From Bacteroidota bacterium (lineage in GTDB: Bacteria; Bacteroidota; Bacteroidia; Flavobacteriales; Weeksellaceae), in NCBI GenBank assembly GCA_023394415.1, contig JAEXAR010000009.1:100027-164026 (forward strand): a DNA stretch of 64,000 nucleotides, in the 5' to 3' direction. Each line of letters begins with the position of its first letter. Position 1 is the first letter of the stretch. The notes beneath the pieces are model-generated. The model ran no database searches, was not told the origin of the DNA, and saw only the letters and a program-made list of their open reading frames with translations. Below are positions 17,129 through 26,300 of the stretch, piece after piece. The translations under genes were made by a program, and so were the position numbers.

Positions 17129-17856
17129 TTTTCAATTTTTTTAAAAATGTTAATACAACGCGGAGATGTTTCTAGGTCAAAACCTTCAAGTTTATAGTTT
17201 CCGTAGAGTTTTACTCTTTCAAATCCGCATTGAGATGCTAATTGGTCAATTTCATCCAGAGTATGTAATTTAACCCTTTCAAAAAAATGAAAATCTTCTC
17301 CCCCATCTGAAAAACGAATGTCTTTAATGACGTGTTGCCCTTCAATTCTTTTATTAATTTTGAAGGTGATATTGGGTCTTTCAACAAAGGTTTCTTCTAC
17401 TAAAGTATTTCTAACATATTTTTCATTCAAAAAATCAAGAACGAAGTAACCATTAGATTTTAGAATATTATTTACAGAAAGAAAAACTCTCTCATCATCC
17501 TTTTGATCGTCAAAGTAGCCAAAACTGGTGAAAAGATTGAAGACAGCATCTACATGACTTCCTTCAATTTCATCCCTCATATCATGAACTTCAAATTTCA
17601 AAGTATCATTCTCAAACTGTTGATTATGAGCAATGCTTTCTTCCGACAAATCTAATCCCAAAACCTTAAATCCCAATTGATTAAGATAAATGGAATGACG
17701 ACCTTTTCCACAAGCCAAATCTATAATCTCTGAACCTTCAGAAAGTTGCAAATCTTTTACTAATAAAGAAATAAAGGCTTCCGCTTCTGTAAAATCACGG
17801 TTTTTGTAAAGAATATGATAGTAAGGTGTATTAAACCAAGTTTTAAACCACGCCAT
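17125..17856 (-). CDS. Class I SAM-dependent methyltransferase
   Basis: A Rossmann-fold methyltransferase of about 243 residues. Motif I reads IIDLACGKGRHS, followed by VLGLDLSEESI (motif II acid) and a VDAVFNLFTSFGYF segment. The substrate is not identifiable. I place the start at 17856 (MAWFKTWF), not at the longer frame start 17901, because an exact -7 element (TATTTTTG, complement of 17861-17868) ends 4 nt before it and would otherwise lie inside the coding region. The 3' end overlaps the ZIP gene by 4 nt. Confidence 0.82.
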   Translation of the reverse strand: MAWFKTWFNTPYYHILYKNRDFTEAEAFISLLVKDLQLSEGSEIIDLACGKGRHSIYLNQLGFKVLGLDLSEESIAHNQQFENDTLKFEVHDMRDEIEGSHVDAVFNLFTSFGYFDDQKDDERVFLSVNNILKSNGYFVLDFLNEKYVRNTLVEETFVERPNITFKINKRIEGQHVIKDIRFSDGGEDFHFFERVKLHTLDEIDQLASQCGFERVKLYGNYKLEGFDLETSPRCINIFKKIEK

Positions 17857-17860
17857 AGTG

Positions 17861-17868
17861 CAAAAATA
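17861..17868 (-). promoter_or_regulatory. -7 promoter element of the methyltransferase gene
   Basis: Exact TAnnTTTG match (TATTTTTG, then CACT, then ATG). The expected transcription start falls on the start codon, giving a leaderless message. Confidence 0.6.
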
Positions 17869-17965
17869 GTTAAATTTGCGAAATAATTTAGTAAACGGCA
17901 ATCATCGCGGGTACAGAATGAAGACTGCCAAAAATTAACATTTTAATCACTAACAAATTACCAAT

Positions 17966-18041
17966 TGTCATTCTGAATATAAAACGAAAGTTTTACAACC
18001 AAAGTTCAGTAGCGAAATCAAGAATTTTGTTCAGTATGACA
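17966..18041. repeat. GTCATTCTGA-type inverted repeat
   Basis: TGTCATTCTGAA (17966-17977) and TTCAGTATGACA (18030-18041) pair as an inverted repeat with one mismatch. They enclose GAAAGTTTTAC and AGTAGCGAAATCAAGAA. The same GTCATTCTGAAC...GAAGAATCT element type occurs inside the macroglobulin gene at 26655-26744. Confidence 0.6.
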
Positions 18042-18054
18042 GCGCTAAAATCTT

Positions 18055-19221
18055 ATGGACAATAATAATTTAAATATCCAAATAAAAACGTTTTTCGGAT
18101 TAGAACAGGTTTTAGCCGAAGAAATTAAAAAACTCGGCGGCAGAAATGTTGAGATTAAAAACCGCGCCGTTAATTGTGAAGGCGACCTTGGTTTTCTTTA
18201 TAAAATCAATTATTCCGCAAGAACTGCACTGAAAATTTTGATTCCGGTTTTTACTTTCAAAGCCTTTAATGAAAAACAATTTTACGAAAGGCTTCTAAAA
18301 TTCAATTGGGATGAATTGATGGATGTTGATCAAACTTTCGCAATAGATTCTACGGTATATTCCGAAACGTTTCGTCATTCGCAATTTATGTCCCTGAAAA
18401 TGAAGGATGCAATTGCAGATTTTTTTAAAAATAAATACAAAAATCGCCCAAATGTAGAACCGAAAAATCCGGATATTCAGTTTCATCTTCACATCGATAG
18501 AGAATTGATAACGATTTCTTTAGATTCTTCTGGAGAACCTTTGTTCAAGCGCGGTTACAGAAAAGAACAAGGAGAAGCTCCCATTAATGAAGTTTTGGCT
18601 TCCGGAATGCTGCAACTTGCAGGTTGGGACGGAAAAGGTAATTTTCTGGATCCGATGTGTGGAAGCGGAACGCTTTTGATAGAAGCCGCAATGATTGCAA
18701 TGGATTTACCGGCTCAGATTTTCAGAAAAAATTTCGCTTTCCAAAACTGGAAGAATTATGATGCCGAACTTTTTACAAAAATTAAAGAATTCCGAATCAA
18801 CAGAGTGAAGGAGTTCACAGGAAAAATCGTTGGCTACGACATTGATGCAAGAATGCTAAATGCTTCTAAAATTAATATTGAAGCGGCAGAAATGGAAGAC
18901 GTTATTGAAGTTAGAAAACAAAATTTCTTCGAGAGCAAGAAGGAACTTTTTCCTTTGTTAATGGTTTTCAATCCGCCTTATGACGAAAGAATAACGATTA
19001 ATGATGACGATTTTTACAAAAAAATTGGTGATACCTTCAAACAAAGTTATCCAAACACTTTAGCTTGGTTAATTTCTTCTGATTTAGAAGCTGTAAAAAA
19101 AATCGGTTTACGACCATCAAGAAAAATCAAACTTTTCAACGGAAAACTGGAAACACGATTTTTACAATATGAAATGTATGAGGGAACCAAAAAGAAACAT
19201 TTATCTGAAATATCTCAATAG
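18055..19221 (+). CDS. rlmL: THUMP-domain 23S rRNA (guanine-N2) methyltransferase
   Basis: Methylates a guanine of 23S rRNA. The 388-residue protein begins with a THUMP RNA-binding domain (about residues 1-150, FGLEQVLAEEIKKLGG) and continues with the methyltransferase domain: RGYRKEQGEAPINE, motif I FLDPMCGSGTLLIEAA and the catalytic NPPYDERI. It corresponds to the N-terminal half of the E. coli RlmKL fusion, i.e. the m2G2445 enzyme, and lacks the RlmK half. The symbol is by homology to that half. It stands alone and converges on the Na/Pi gene with a 5-nt gap. Confidence 0.88.
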   Translation: MDNNNLNIQIKTFFGLEQVLAEEIKKLGGRNVEIKNRAVNCEGDLGFLYKINYSARTALKILIPVFTFKAFNEKQFYERLLKFNWDELMDVDQTFAIDSTVYSETFRHSQFMSLKMKDAIADFFKNKYKNRPNVEPKNPDIQFHLHIDRELITISLDSSGEPLFKRGYRKEQGEAPINEVLASGMLQLAGWDGKGNFLDPMCGSGTLLIEAAMIAMDLPAQIFRKNFAFQNWKNYDAELFTKIKEFRINRVKEFTGKIVGYDIDARMLNASKINIEAAEMEDVIEVRKQNFFESKKELFPLLMVFNPPYDERITINDDDFYKKIGDTFKQSYPNTLAWLISSDLEAVKKIGLRPSRKIKLFNGKLETRFLQYEMYEGTKKKHLSEISQ

Positions 19222-19226
19222 TTATT

Positions 19227-20192
19227 TTACTGGGATAATTGGTTTTCACCCAAAAAGTGATCCCTTTTTTCAGGTAATAATTTGTTTAAGAGCATCTCAA
19301 AAAATGGTATAAACCAAACGAAAAGCAATACACCACCAATATTAAACATCATATGAGCATTGGCAACAGCTCTTTCAATAGGAGCAGTTTGACTAACCTG
19401 CTTTGTAAATTCGTAAAATTGATTAAAAAATATCAATCCCGTTATAATCGAAATAAAATTAAGAAGAAGATGAAACAAACCGGTTTTCAAAGCCTGTCGG
19501 TTTCCTTTAATAGTTGCTAAAAGCGTATCACTACAAGTTCCCAATTCTGCTCCTAACATTACAGAAATGCCTCCGGCTAAAGATAAAAGTCCTTTTTTTG
19601 CTAAAATAATCGCCATTCCTACAGTTGCAGATGAATACTGTATAACAAGTGTAACCAAAGCGCCAACAAAAGTTCCAAAAATTGGATTTTCAGTTTTCTT
19701 TAACTGATCCATAAAGAAAGGTTCATTTTTCAAAGGTTCTACCGCATTTTCCATCGTAAATAACCCGAAGAACAACACACCAAAGTATAAAATGATTTTA
19801 CCTAAACTTGAAATTTTGTCCGATTTTGAAATGACCAACAAACCAAAACCGATCACCAAAAGCAGAGGCGAATATTTCGTCACATCCATCGCTATTATTT
19901 GACTGCTGACGGTAGTTCCAATATTTGCACCTAAAACAATACCCATCGCTTGTCTGAAAGTCAAAACTTTTGAATTCACTAAAATGATGGTAATAATGAT
20001 AACTGCAGATGATGAATCTAAAATTGTGGTAACTACTGTACCAACCAAAATTGCTGAAATTATATTAGAAGTAAGTTTAGTAAGCCATTTTTTAGCACTT
20101 TCGCCCATAACTTTCTGAATCAATTCTGAAAGATTATTAACAGCAAAAAGAAAAAGCACCAAACCTGCAAGAACAGAAAGAACAATCTCCAT
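19227..20192 (-). CDS. Na+/phosphate symporter family protein
   Basis: A 321-residue inner-membrane protein with two inverted repeats of the Na/Pi cotransporter family. The first carries GTVVTTILDSSSAV and GANIGTTVSSQ, the second ALVTLVIQYSSATVG and GAELGTCSDT, i.e. the paired QSS/SSS-like substrate motifs. The C-terminal PhoU-like domain found in many bacterial homologues is absent. The transported ion is inferred from family. A TAATTTTG element (complement of 20208-20215) lies 15 nt before the start. Confidence 0.85.
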   Translation of the reverse strand: MEIVLSVLAGLVLFLFAVNNLSELIQKVMGESAKKWLTKLTSNIISAILVGTVVTTILDSSSAVIIITIILVNSKVLTFRQAMGIVLGANIGTTVSSQIIAMDVTKYSPLLLVIGFGLLVISKSDKISSLGKIILYFGVLFFGLFTMENAVEPLKNEPFFMDQLKKTENPIFGTFVGALVTLVIQYSSATVGMAIILAKKGLLSLAGGISVMLGAELGTCSDTLLATIKGNRQALKTGLFHLLLNFISIITGLIFFNQFYEFTKQVSQTAPIERAVANAHMMFNIGGVLLFVWFIPFFEMLLNKLLPEKRDHFLGENQLSQ

Positions 20193-20348
20193 AACGCATT
20201 TATTCTACAAAATTATAGTGTCTTTTAAGGTCTTTGATGAATTTAACTTTAATTAATCATTAAGTATATCATAAATAAGCCTACATCAAACATTCGAGAT
20301 ATTGGTTTATTTCTTGTATAAAAAGTTTAGTGTTAATGAATAAACCTC

Positions 20349-20390
20349 TATTTTTGAAAATATTTTCAAATTAACCCATTTTCAAATTAA
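20349..20390 (+). promoter_or_regulatory. Promoter with palindrome before glycosyltransferase gene
   Basis: TATTTTTG (20349-20356) is an exact -7 element. It overlaps an 18-bp palindrome built of TTTGAAAAT and its reverse complement (20353-20370). The second half of the palindrome belongs to ATTTTCAAATTAA, which is repeated directly before the start codon. Confidence 0.5.
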
Positions 20391-21395
20391 TTGAATCCTA
20401 CAATCTCCATCATCATTGCTATTTTCAATCGTAAAGACGAACTTTTCGAACTTTTGAATTCACTTTCTTTTCAAACTGATAAAAATTTTGAAGTTATTGT
20501 GGTAGATGACGGTTCTAAAATTGCACTTTTACCAACTGTAGAACTTTTTCAAGATCGTTTAAATATTCAGTTTTTTAGAAAAGACAATTCAGGTCCCGGA
20601 CTAACACGAAACTACGGTGCGAGAAGAGCAAAAAATGATTGGCTGGTTTTTGTAGATTCAGACGTTATTGTTGAAAAAGATTACATCGAAAACATCAAAA
20701 AAAATATTCTTGAAACTCCTTGCGATGCTTTTGGAGGTGCAGATAAAGCGCATAAAGGTTTTAATTTGATGCAAAAAGCCATCTCCTACTCTATGACTTC
20801 TGTTTTTACAACAGGCGGAATTCGCGGCAGTAAAAGTGCGGTTACAAAGTTTCAACCCAGAAGTTTCAATATGGGCGTTCGGAAATCAGCGTTTGAAAAA
20901 GTAGGTGGTTTTTCCGAAATGAGAATCGGCGAAGATCCGGATTTATCTATGACGCTTTGGGAAAATGGTTTTACAACGGCTTTTTTTGATAATATTGGTG
21001 TATATCACAAGCGACGTGTAGATTTCGGAAAATTTTCGAAACAAGTTTATCAGTTTGGTTGCGCCAGACCAATTCTGAACCAAAGACATCCTAATTATGT
21101 AAAGCCAACCTTTGCGTTTCCGTCATTATTTATGATTGGCTATATTTTAGGTTTTATAGAATATTTCTTTTTACAGAGAGGATTTATACTTGCAATGTAT
21201 GGCTTGTACACCTTTCTGGTCTTTTTCCATGCGCTTTGGCAAAACAAAAACATCAGTATTGCAGGAATGGCAGTGATTTCAACTTTTATTCAGATGTTTT
21301 CTTATGGTTATGGATTTTTAAAATCGTGGATTTTATTGAATGTTTTCCGAATGAAACCGGAGGAAGCGTTTCCGCATCATTTTCATAAATCTTAA
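20391..21395 (+). CDS. Family 2 glycosyltransferase
   Basis: Transfers a sugar from a nucleotide-sugar to an envelope glycan or lipid. The 334-residue protein has a GT-A domain: ISIIIAIFNRKDEL, VVVDDGS and the DxD-like VDSDV, then the acceptor-side GEDPDLSMTLW with the probable catalytic acid. Two or three hydrophobic helices follow at about residues 245-315. The start is a TTG at 20391, because no ATG precedes the first beta strand. Donor and acceptor are unknown; no polysaccharide cluster surrounds the gene. Confidence 0.85.
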   Translation: MNPTISIIIAIFNRKDELFELLNSLSFQTDKNFEVIVVDDGSKIALLPTVELFQDRLNIQFFRKDNSGPGLTRNYGARRAKNDWLVFVDSDVIVEKDYIENIKKNILETPCDAFGGADKAHKGFNLMQKAISYSMTSVFTTGGIRGSKSAVTKFQPRSFNMGVRKSAFEKVGGFSEMRIGEDPDLSMTLWENGFTTAFFDNIGVYHKRRVDFGKFSKQVYQFGCARPILNQRHPNYVKPTFAFPSLFMIGYILGFIEYFFLQRGFILAMYGLYTFLVFFHALWQNKNISIAGMAVISTFIQMFSYGYGFLKSWILLNVFRMKPEEAFPHHFHKS

Positions 21396-21600
21396 TTTTT
21401 GTTGCGATAGTTTTAAACGCAAGGATAAACAAAGACTTATTTTAAACTATTGAAACATTTTTAAAGATAAACAAAGAATATCTAAAGATATTCTGCTAGT
21501 AGCGCAAAGTATTTCATTAAAGAATCTGTGAAAATCTTTTGCAATCTGTGGGAAATTTTTAACTTACAAAATAATTAAAAGAAATAAAAAATAGCTGAAA
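21396..21600. repeat. Intergenic repeat cluster
   Basis: No gene seen. Visible pieces are AAACGCAAGGATAAACAAAG near 21414, a hairpin GAATATC/GATATTC (21477-21494) followed by GCGCAAAG, and AATCTGTGAAAATC...AATCTGTGGG (21522-21550). These resemble dispersed repeat types seen elsewhere in the window. Confidence 0.45.
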
Positions 21601-21622
21601 ATCAGCAGTTTTAATCATTGAT

Positions 21623-21822
21623 TTAGTGAGGTTTCACTTTTTCAGGGTCGTCATAATTCCATACTGCGAAGCGAATTTACATTTCCCCAAACTTTGTCCG
21701 GCGAAGCATTGATAGAGATAGATTTTTCATACTTCACATCGCCAGGAACTAAAATGCAGCAGTGAGAAGCCAAACCACAACTAATCGAAGAATTAGATAG
21801 AGAACTGTTTTTAAATCTTCAT
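21623..21822 (-). pseudogene. Decayed SRPBCC-domain gene
   Basis: Fragments in different frames on the reverse strand add up to a ruined gene. From an ATG at 21822 a one-base shift restores KTVLYLILRLVVVWLL, a membrane helix. After another shift, DVKYEKSISINASPDKVW appears, the start of an SRPBCC (polyketide cyclase-like) domain. A third frame gives FAVWNYDDPEKVKPH and a stop at 21623. An intact member would be about 150 residues or more, so most of the domain has been deleted. The C-terminal piece may derive from another gene. Confidence 0.5.
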
Positions 21823-21844
21823 AGTTTATTTTGTTTTAAATGGA

Positions 21845-22300
21845 TTAAACTCCGAATTGTTCCAGATGATGATTGAGGTGTTTGGCGAGCATATTATTCC
21901 ATTCCTGTGCTGTCATTACGCCAAAACTCATATTTTCTTTTCCTTCAAATGCTTCTCTTCCCAGTTGTTGTACACGTTGAATGTTACCGATAAGTTTTTT
22001 CTTTTCATCTTCGAAATTTCTTTGGTCGGCAATGATGAAAACCGAACTTGTCGGTAAACTTTGTTTGTAAGGTTTATCGTTTACAATCTTTGGTTTCACG
22101 AAATTTTTCAGTAAAAATTTAGCAATTGAACCCGGCTTTTTATGCTTTTCAGGCGTAAAAATAAAAGAATACGGCACATTCATATGTGCTAAAACTTGGT
22201 CAACCGACATTTTTCCCCATTTTCTTTGGGTTTCGGGTGTGAGTTGATTGATTCTGTTGATGTAATTCTGAGCATCTTTGGCGTCGAAAACGTTTTGCAT
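21845..22300 (-). CDS. DUF1569 domain protein
   Basis: The 151-residue cytoplasmic protein fits DUF1569, which has a DinB-like four-helix fold. Visible features are KWGKMSVDQVLAHM in the first helix pair and the closing NMLAKHLNHHLEQFGV with the histidine cluster that in DinB-like proteins binds a metal. The function is unknown. It stands alone on the reverse strand, directly upstream of the SRPBCC remnant. Confidence 0.8.
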   Translation of the reverse strand: MQNVFDAKDAQNYINRINQLTPETQRKWGKMSVDQVLAHMNVPYSFIFTPEKHKKPGSIAKFLLKNFVKPKIVNDKPYKQSLPTSSVFIIADQRNFEDEKKKLIGNIQRVQQLGREAFEGKENMSFGVMTAQEWNNMLAKHLNHHLEQFGV

Positions 22301-22651
22301 AGTTTTTTATTTAAACCACAAACCCGAATTATCGGATTTAATTAAGTAAAGTTTTTTAAACAAAAATAATATTTAATTTATAAGTTAAAGTATTATAATG
22401 CAAGGTTAAACAAAAGATTTTTAAATTATAGTTCTTTTTTAGATAGACAAAAGGAACATCCGAGATGTTCTTCAAGGAAATACCAATTCTACTTTCATTG
22501 TATTTCATTGCTGAAGCAAAGCGTCACAGTTTATCTTTAAAAATATTTTCACGCAAAGCAAAAAAGCCTTTGTTTATCCTTGCGCTTTTTAAAAGTCAAT
22601 AAACAATGAGAAATATTTAATTTTTGTATTGATAATTTAAAAATTTCAATT
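22301..22651. repeat. Gene-free region with hairpins and GCAAAG repeats
   Basis: No gene seen. A hairpin GGAACATC/GATGTTC lies at 22451-22469, and an inverted GCAAAG-type pair at 22551-22590 (ACGCAAAGCAAAAAAGCC ... TCCTTGCGC). The second part resembles the repeats at 1460-1605. Confidence 0.45.
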
Positions 22652-23221
22652 TTATTCTTTCCAACCCCAAGGTTTTTCGTTGTAATTTATTGGCTTTGTT
22701 AAATCAAAAGTTACGGTAAAAAGTCGGTCGCTTCCTATTCTGCGAAGATTATAGGTAAATGTTTTTTCATCTAAAGTTATCCACCAAACATTTGTAGAAG
22801 CGAAACCGATTCGTTTTGCAGTTTCTGCATCGGCCGGAAACATTTGAAGGTTTTCAAAACCGTGGTTGGTGCTTTCACCGCCGTATTGTGTCACTTTATC
22901 TTCCGAACCGTCTTCTTGACGATGGTCGTGTTTCAATTTTAAGATTTGTTTTTTATTTTTCTTTAAAACCCACGTTCTCGATTTGTTTTCTCCGACATAA
23001 AATGGAATTCTAATTCTATTTGGTTCACAACTTAAAACCTGCATTACCAAACGCTGTCCCATAAATCCATCACCTTCTTTTCCGCCTGCTGTGATAACTC
23101 CTTCGTAAGATTTACCGCAGTGTTTTTCAAGGTTTTGCCAAAATTTTTGACTTTCGGTAAGTGATTGAGAATTAAAAAATGATAAAGCAAAAATTGCTAA
23201 AAATGAAAATAAATTTTTCAT
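22652..23221 (-). CDS. Secreted hypothetical protein
   Basis: The 189-residue product starts with a clear signal peptide (LFSFLAIFALSFFNSQS). The mature part is rich in aromatic and charged residues, with YEGVITAGGKEGDGF and NVWWITLDEKTFTYNLRRIG as the most distinctive stretches, and ends KPWGWKE. It reads as a small beta-rich periplasmic or surface protein. I recognise no established family and no catalytic motif. It stands alone between two repeat-bearing spacers. Confidence 0.65.
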   Translation of the reverse strand: MKNLFSFLAIFALSFFNSQSLTESQKFWQNLEKHCGKSYEGVITAGGKEGDGFMGQRLVMQVLSCEPNRIRIPFYVGENKSRTWVLKKNKKQILKLKHDHRQEDGSEDKVTQYGGESTNHGFENLQMFPADAETAKRIGFASTNVWWITLDEKTFTYNLRRIGSDRLFTVTFDLTKPINYNEKPWGWKE

Positions 23222-23281
23222 AAAACAGATTTAGTTTTAAAGATATTGAATTTTAAATTAATGAAAATCCACTATGAATAT

Positions 23282-23320
23282 GCCACGAATGCACGAATAA
23301 GTTATTAGTGTATTCGTGGC
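23282..23320. repeat. GCCACGAAT inverted repeat
   Basis: GCCACGAAT (23282-23290) and ATTCGTGGC (23312-23320) are perfect inverted arms around GCACGAATAAGTTATTAGTGT. The same ATTCGTGCATTCGTGGC sequence lies at 2834-2850 upstream of dnaG. Confidence 0.6.
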
Positions 23321-23331
23321 TAATTTTATAA

Positions 23332-23361
23332 CAAAAATTCCGCTCCAAAATTGAAGCGGAA
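23332..23361 (-). terminator. Terminator of the macroglobulin gene
   Basis: Arms TTCCGCT (23338-23344) and AGCGGAA (23355-23361); on the reverse strand a short T run follows. Confidence 0.65.
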
Positions 23362-23386
23362 ATAAAATTCACTATTCACTTATTGA

Positions 23387-26300
23387 CTATTCACTAATCG
23401 TCACTCTCGTTCCCTTCGTATGCGCATTCATCTGCGGAGCGTAATAATTCTGCAAGGTTGAAATTCCGTTGCTGAATGTTCCGGATGCATTGCAAATTAC
23501 ATCATATTCAAACACATATTTTCCTTTTGGCATATATTCGATATAGAAATTGGTGGACGCATCTTTGGTGCTTTGATAATAGCCCAAATTGTTTTTCCAC
23601 TGATAACCGGAAAGTACATCTAAAGGTTCAAAACCTGCCGCACGCATATCTTTTAAATGAATGAATTCCATATTTCTGTCGGTATTCAAAATCATTCTTA
23701 CCGTCACTTTATCGCCGACTTTCAAAGGTGTTTGTGCGGTAATTGACTGAAGAATTTCGCCGTTTTCGGTTTTTACTTTTTTGTACAATTCTTTGGTAAT
23801 CGAAATGTAGGTTTCGGAAGATTTTATTTTATCCAAATCTTCGTAATACTGCCAAAACAAACCACCCTGAACAATTCCTGCACCGGGTTTTGTAACGGTT
23901 ACCGTTCCTAATTTTTTATCAATATTTTCAGATTTTACAGCAGTTTTGATGTAACCTGTGGCTTTAGTATCCGGATTTTCTAAAGGTTTTCCGCCCCAAA
24001 CAATCGTGGCTTTATCGCTTTCAACAGTAGTCCAAGATTTTCCTGAATTTAAAATGGTGTAAATCACTTCCGCGGTGCTTCTTGATGTATCCCAACTCGA
24101 AACTTCTTTTTGCGTGATGAGCCAAATTTTCATTTCTTCAATCATTCTTACATCAGTAGGCGTCAATTTGTTGAAGGCTTCCAGTGCTCCGGCGTGATTC
24201 ACGGTTTTGGAACTGTACCAACCCCAGTCGTTCAAGTTCTGTTTCCAGTAAACGCCCTGTGTTTCGGTATTGGTAGACGTTTCTTTCAGATAAGTCATCA
24301 GTTTTTTGGAAAGATTCGTCAGTTTGTACGCATCAAACAACAGGGCCGCACGATGCAATCCGAAGAAGGTAAAATCGGTGATTTTTGCGGTTGGTGCTTT
24401 TTTGATGACCAAACTTTTCAAAGTAGCGCCTTTTCCTTTTAATGGGAATTCTTTTTCCCAATAATGACGGGAATCCAAGAAATCTAAAACGTAATTGTTC
24501 CAAATTCTTTCTTTATCGATGTCCCAATATTTATGAACTTCAGCATCCAAGAAATTCACGAGTTTTCGCACCATTTCTTTTTGTTCGCCGCTTTGATAAT
24601 CTTTTAAATCACCTTTCAACCACTCATTTATTCTGCCTAAATTTTTCAAAATATACAGCGAAGTGTAGTACGAACTCGGATAACCCGGATACCAACTGAA
24701 ACCACCGTCCTGATTTTGAAGTTTTTTCAAATCTTCCCAATCCTGATTGATGGACATTCGCATCGTATTCGCATCAAAAATTCGGGCTAGTTTCTGCATT
24801 TGCTCGGTTTCGTTTTTACTTTCCAAAACCCAAGGTGTTTCGTCCAACAGCAATTGCTTCAATTCCTGATTTTTTTCAAGGTTGGAAGTGAGCAATCCTC
24901 TGCTTTGGTACTCATCAAAAACGGTTTTCATTCTTGGATTGGCTTTGAAAATTTCGGAAGCCAAAACATCCGCAAACCACTTGTTAAACTGCACATCTGC
25001 GGAGAGATTTTGGTCGTCTTTCAAACTTGGCAGGGCAAACATAATTTCCCAAATCGGATTCGTCGTGAGTTCCAAAGTATTGGCTACGTTCGTGGCAGTT
25101 GTAGATGTATTTTTAATTAAATTTTCAATTGTGAAGGTTTTGGTTTGTCCTTCTTTTACGAAAATCGGAACAGCATCTGTTACCAACATTCTGTTTGGTA
25201 AAATTGCAATCGCTTTTTGTTCGCCATCGGAAAACTCGCCGGCTTTCGCTACAATTCTGAGAATAATAGAGGATACATTAATCGGCACTTTCAGTTTCCA
25301 ATTGGCAACTGAATTTCCGTTTTCTACTAAATTAAAATTCTGAATCGCATTATTTAAACCAAATTTCGTAGAAATATCTTCATTGGTCATCGCATCTAAA
25401 ATTTGTAACGTTGCCGAACCGTTCAATGCTTTTGCAACCAAACTCGATAATTTAGTTTGAAGATTAATTTCATCGCCTTCTCTCAAAAATCTTGGATAAT
25501 TCGGATTGACTGAAAATTCTTTTTGGGTAATGACTTCTTTCTCCAAAAGTGCGGCTCTTGCATCTTTCGTGTGTGCTAAAAACATCAGTTTCCACTGCGT
25601 TAATGCTTCCGGAGACGTAAATTCAAAATTCACGTTTCCGTCCTTATCGGTCATTAAATTCGGATAGAAAAATGCGGTTTCGTTGAGATTTTGACGCACC
25701 GGAATTTTTTCGAGGTCTTCTTTTTCTGATGAATTACCAGCGGTTATTGCTTTTTCACGCTTCATTCCTAGTGCTGTTACAACAACTTCTTCAACTTTTG
25801 CTGAATCTGTCGTAGCAGCAGCGTCCCTTGCAACTTCAGATAGTACAGCAACTGGCGGTGGCGAATATGCAGCAGTTTTTAATCCTTCTTGATTTATTAA
25901 ACCTCTAGCACCATAAATTCCACCATCAAACCAGTTAAATTGCGGAACCTGAATATATTTTCCGTTGAAATATTTAAAGCGTTTACTGTAATTGATTTGC
26001 TCTAAACCTTCATTAATGTCATAATTACTTTGCAAAAATCTTCTGTAAAACATTGGTTGCCAATTATAACTGTTGGCAGCAAATTGATCCAGCGACATAT
26101 CATACATATTCGCCAACACTTCTGCCTGAATCTTTTCTTTATCGTCGCCAAGGATTTTCACCGTCCATTTTTCTTTGGAATTGGGCTGCAGTTTATCGCG
26201 GAAGGTTACAGTCTCAATTCTTAAAGGTTTTTTATCGCTTTGAATTTTGAAATTCACGTGTTTCGTCTGCACATCATTGAACGCTACAACCTGAATCTGA

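Noticed and set aside
25740..25815. A TonB-dependent receptor gene starting at EVVVTALGMKRE
   Set aside because: The frame is part of one continuous macroglobulin coding sequence with matching domains on both sides; no plug or barrel follows.
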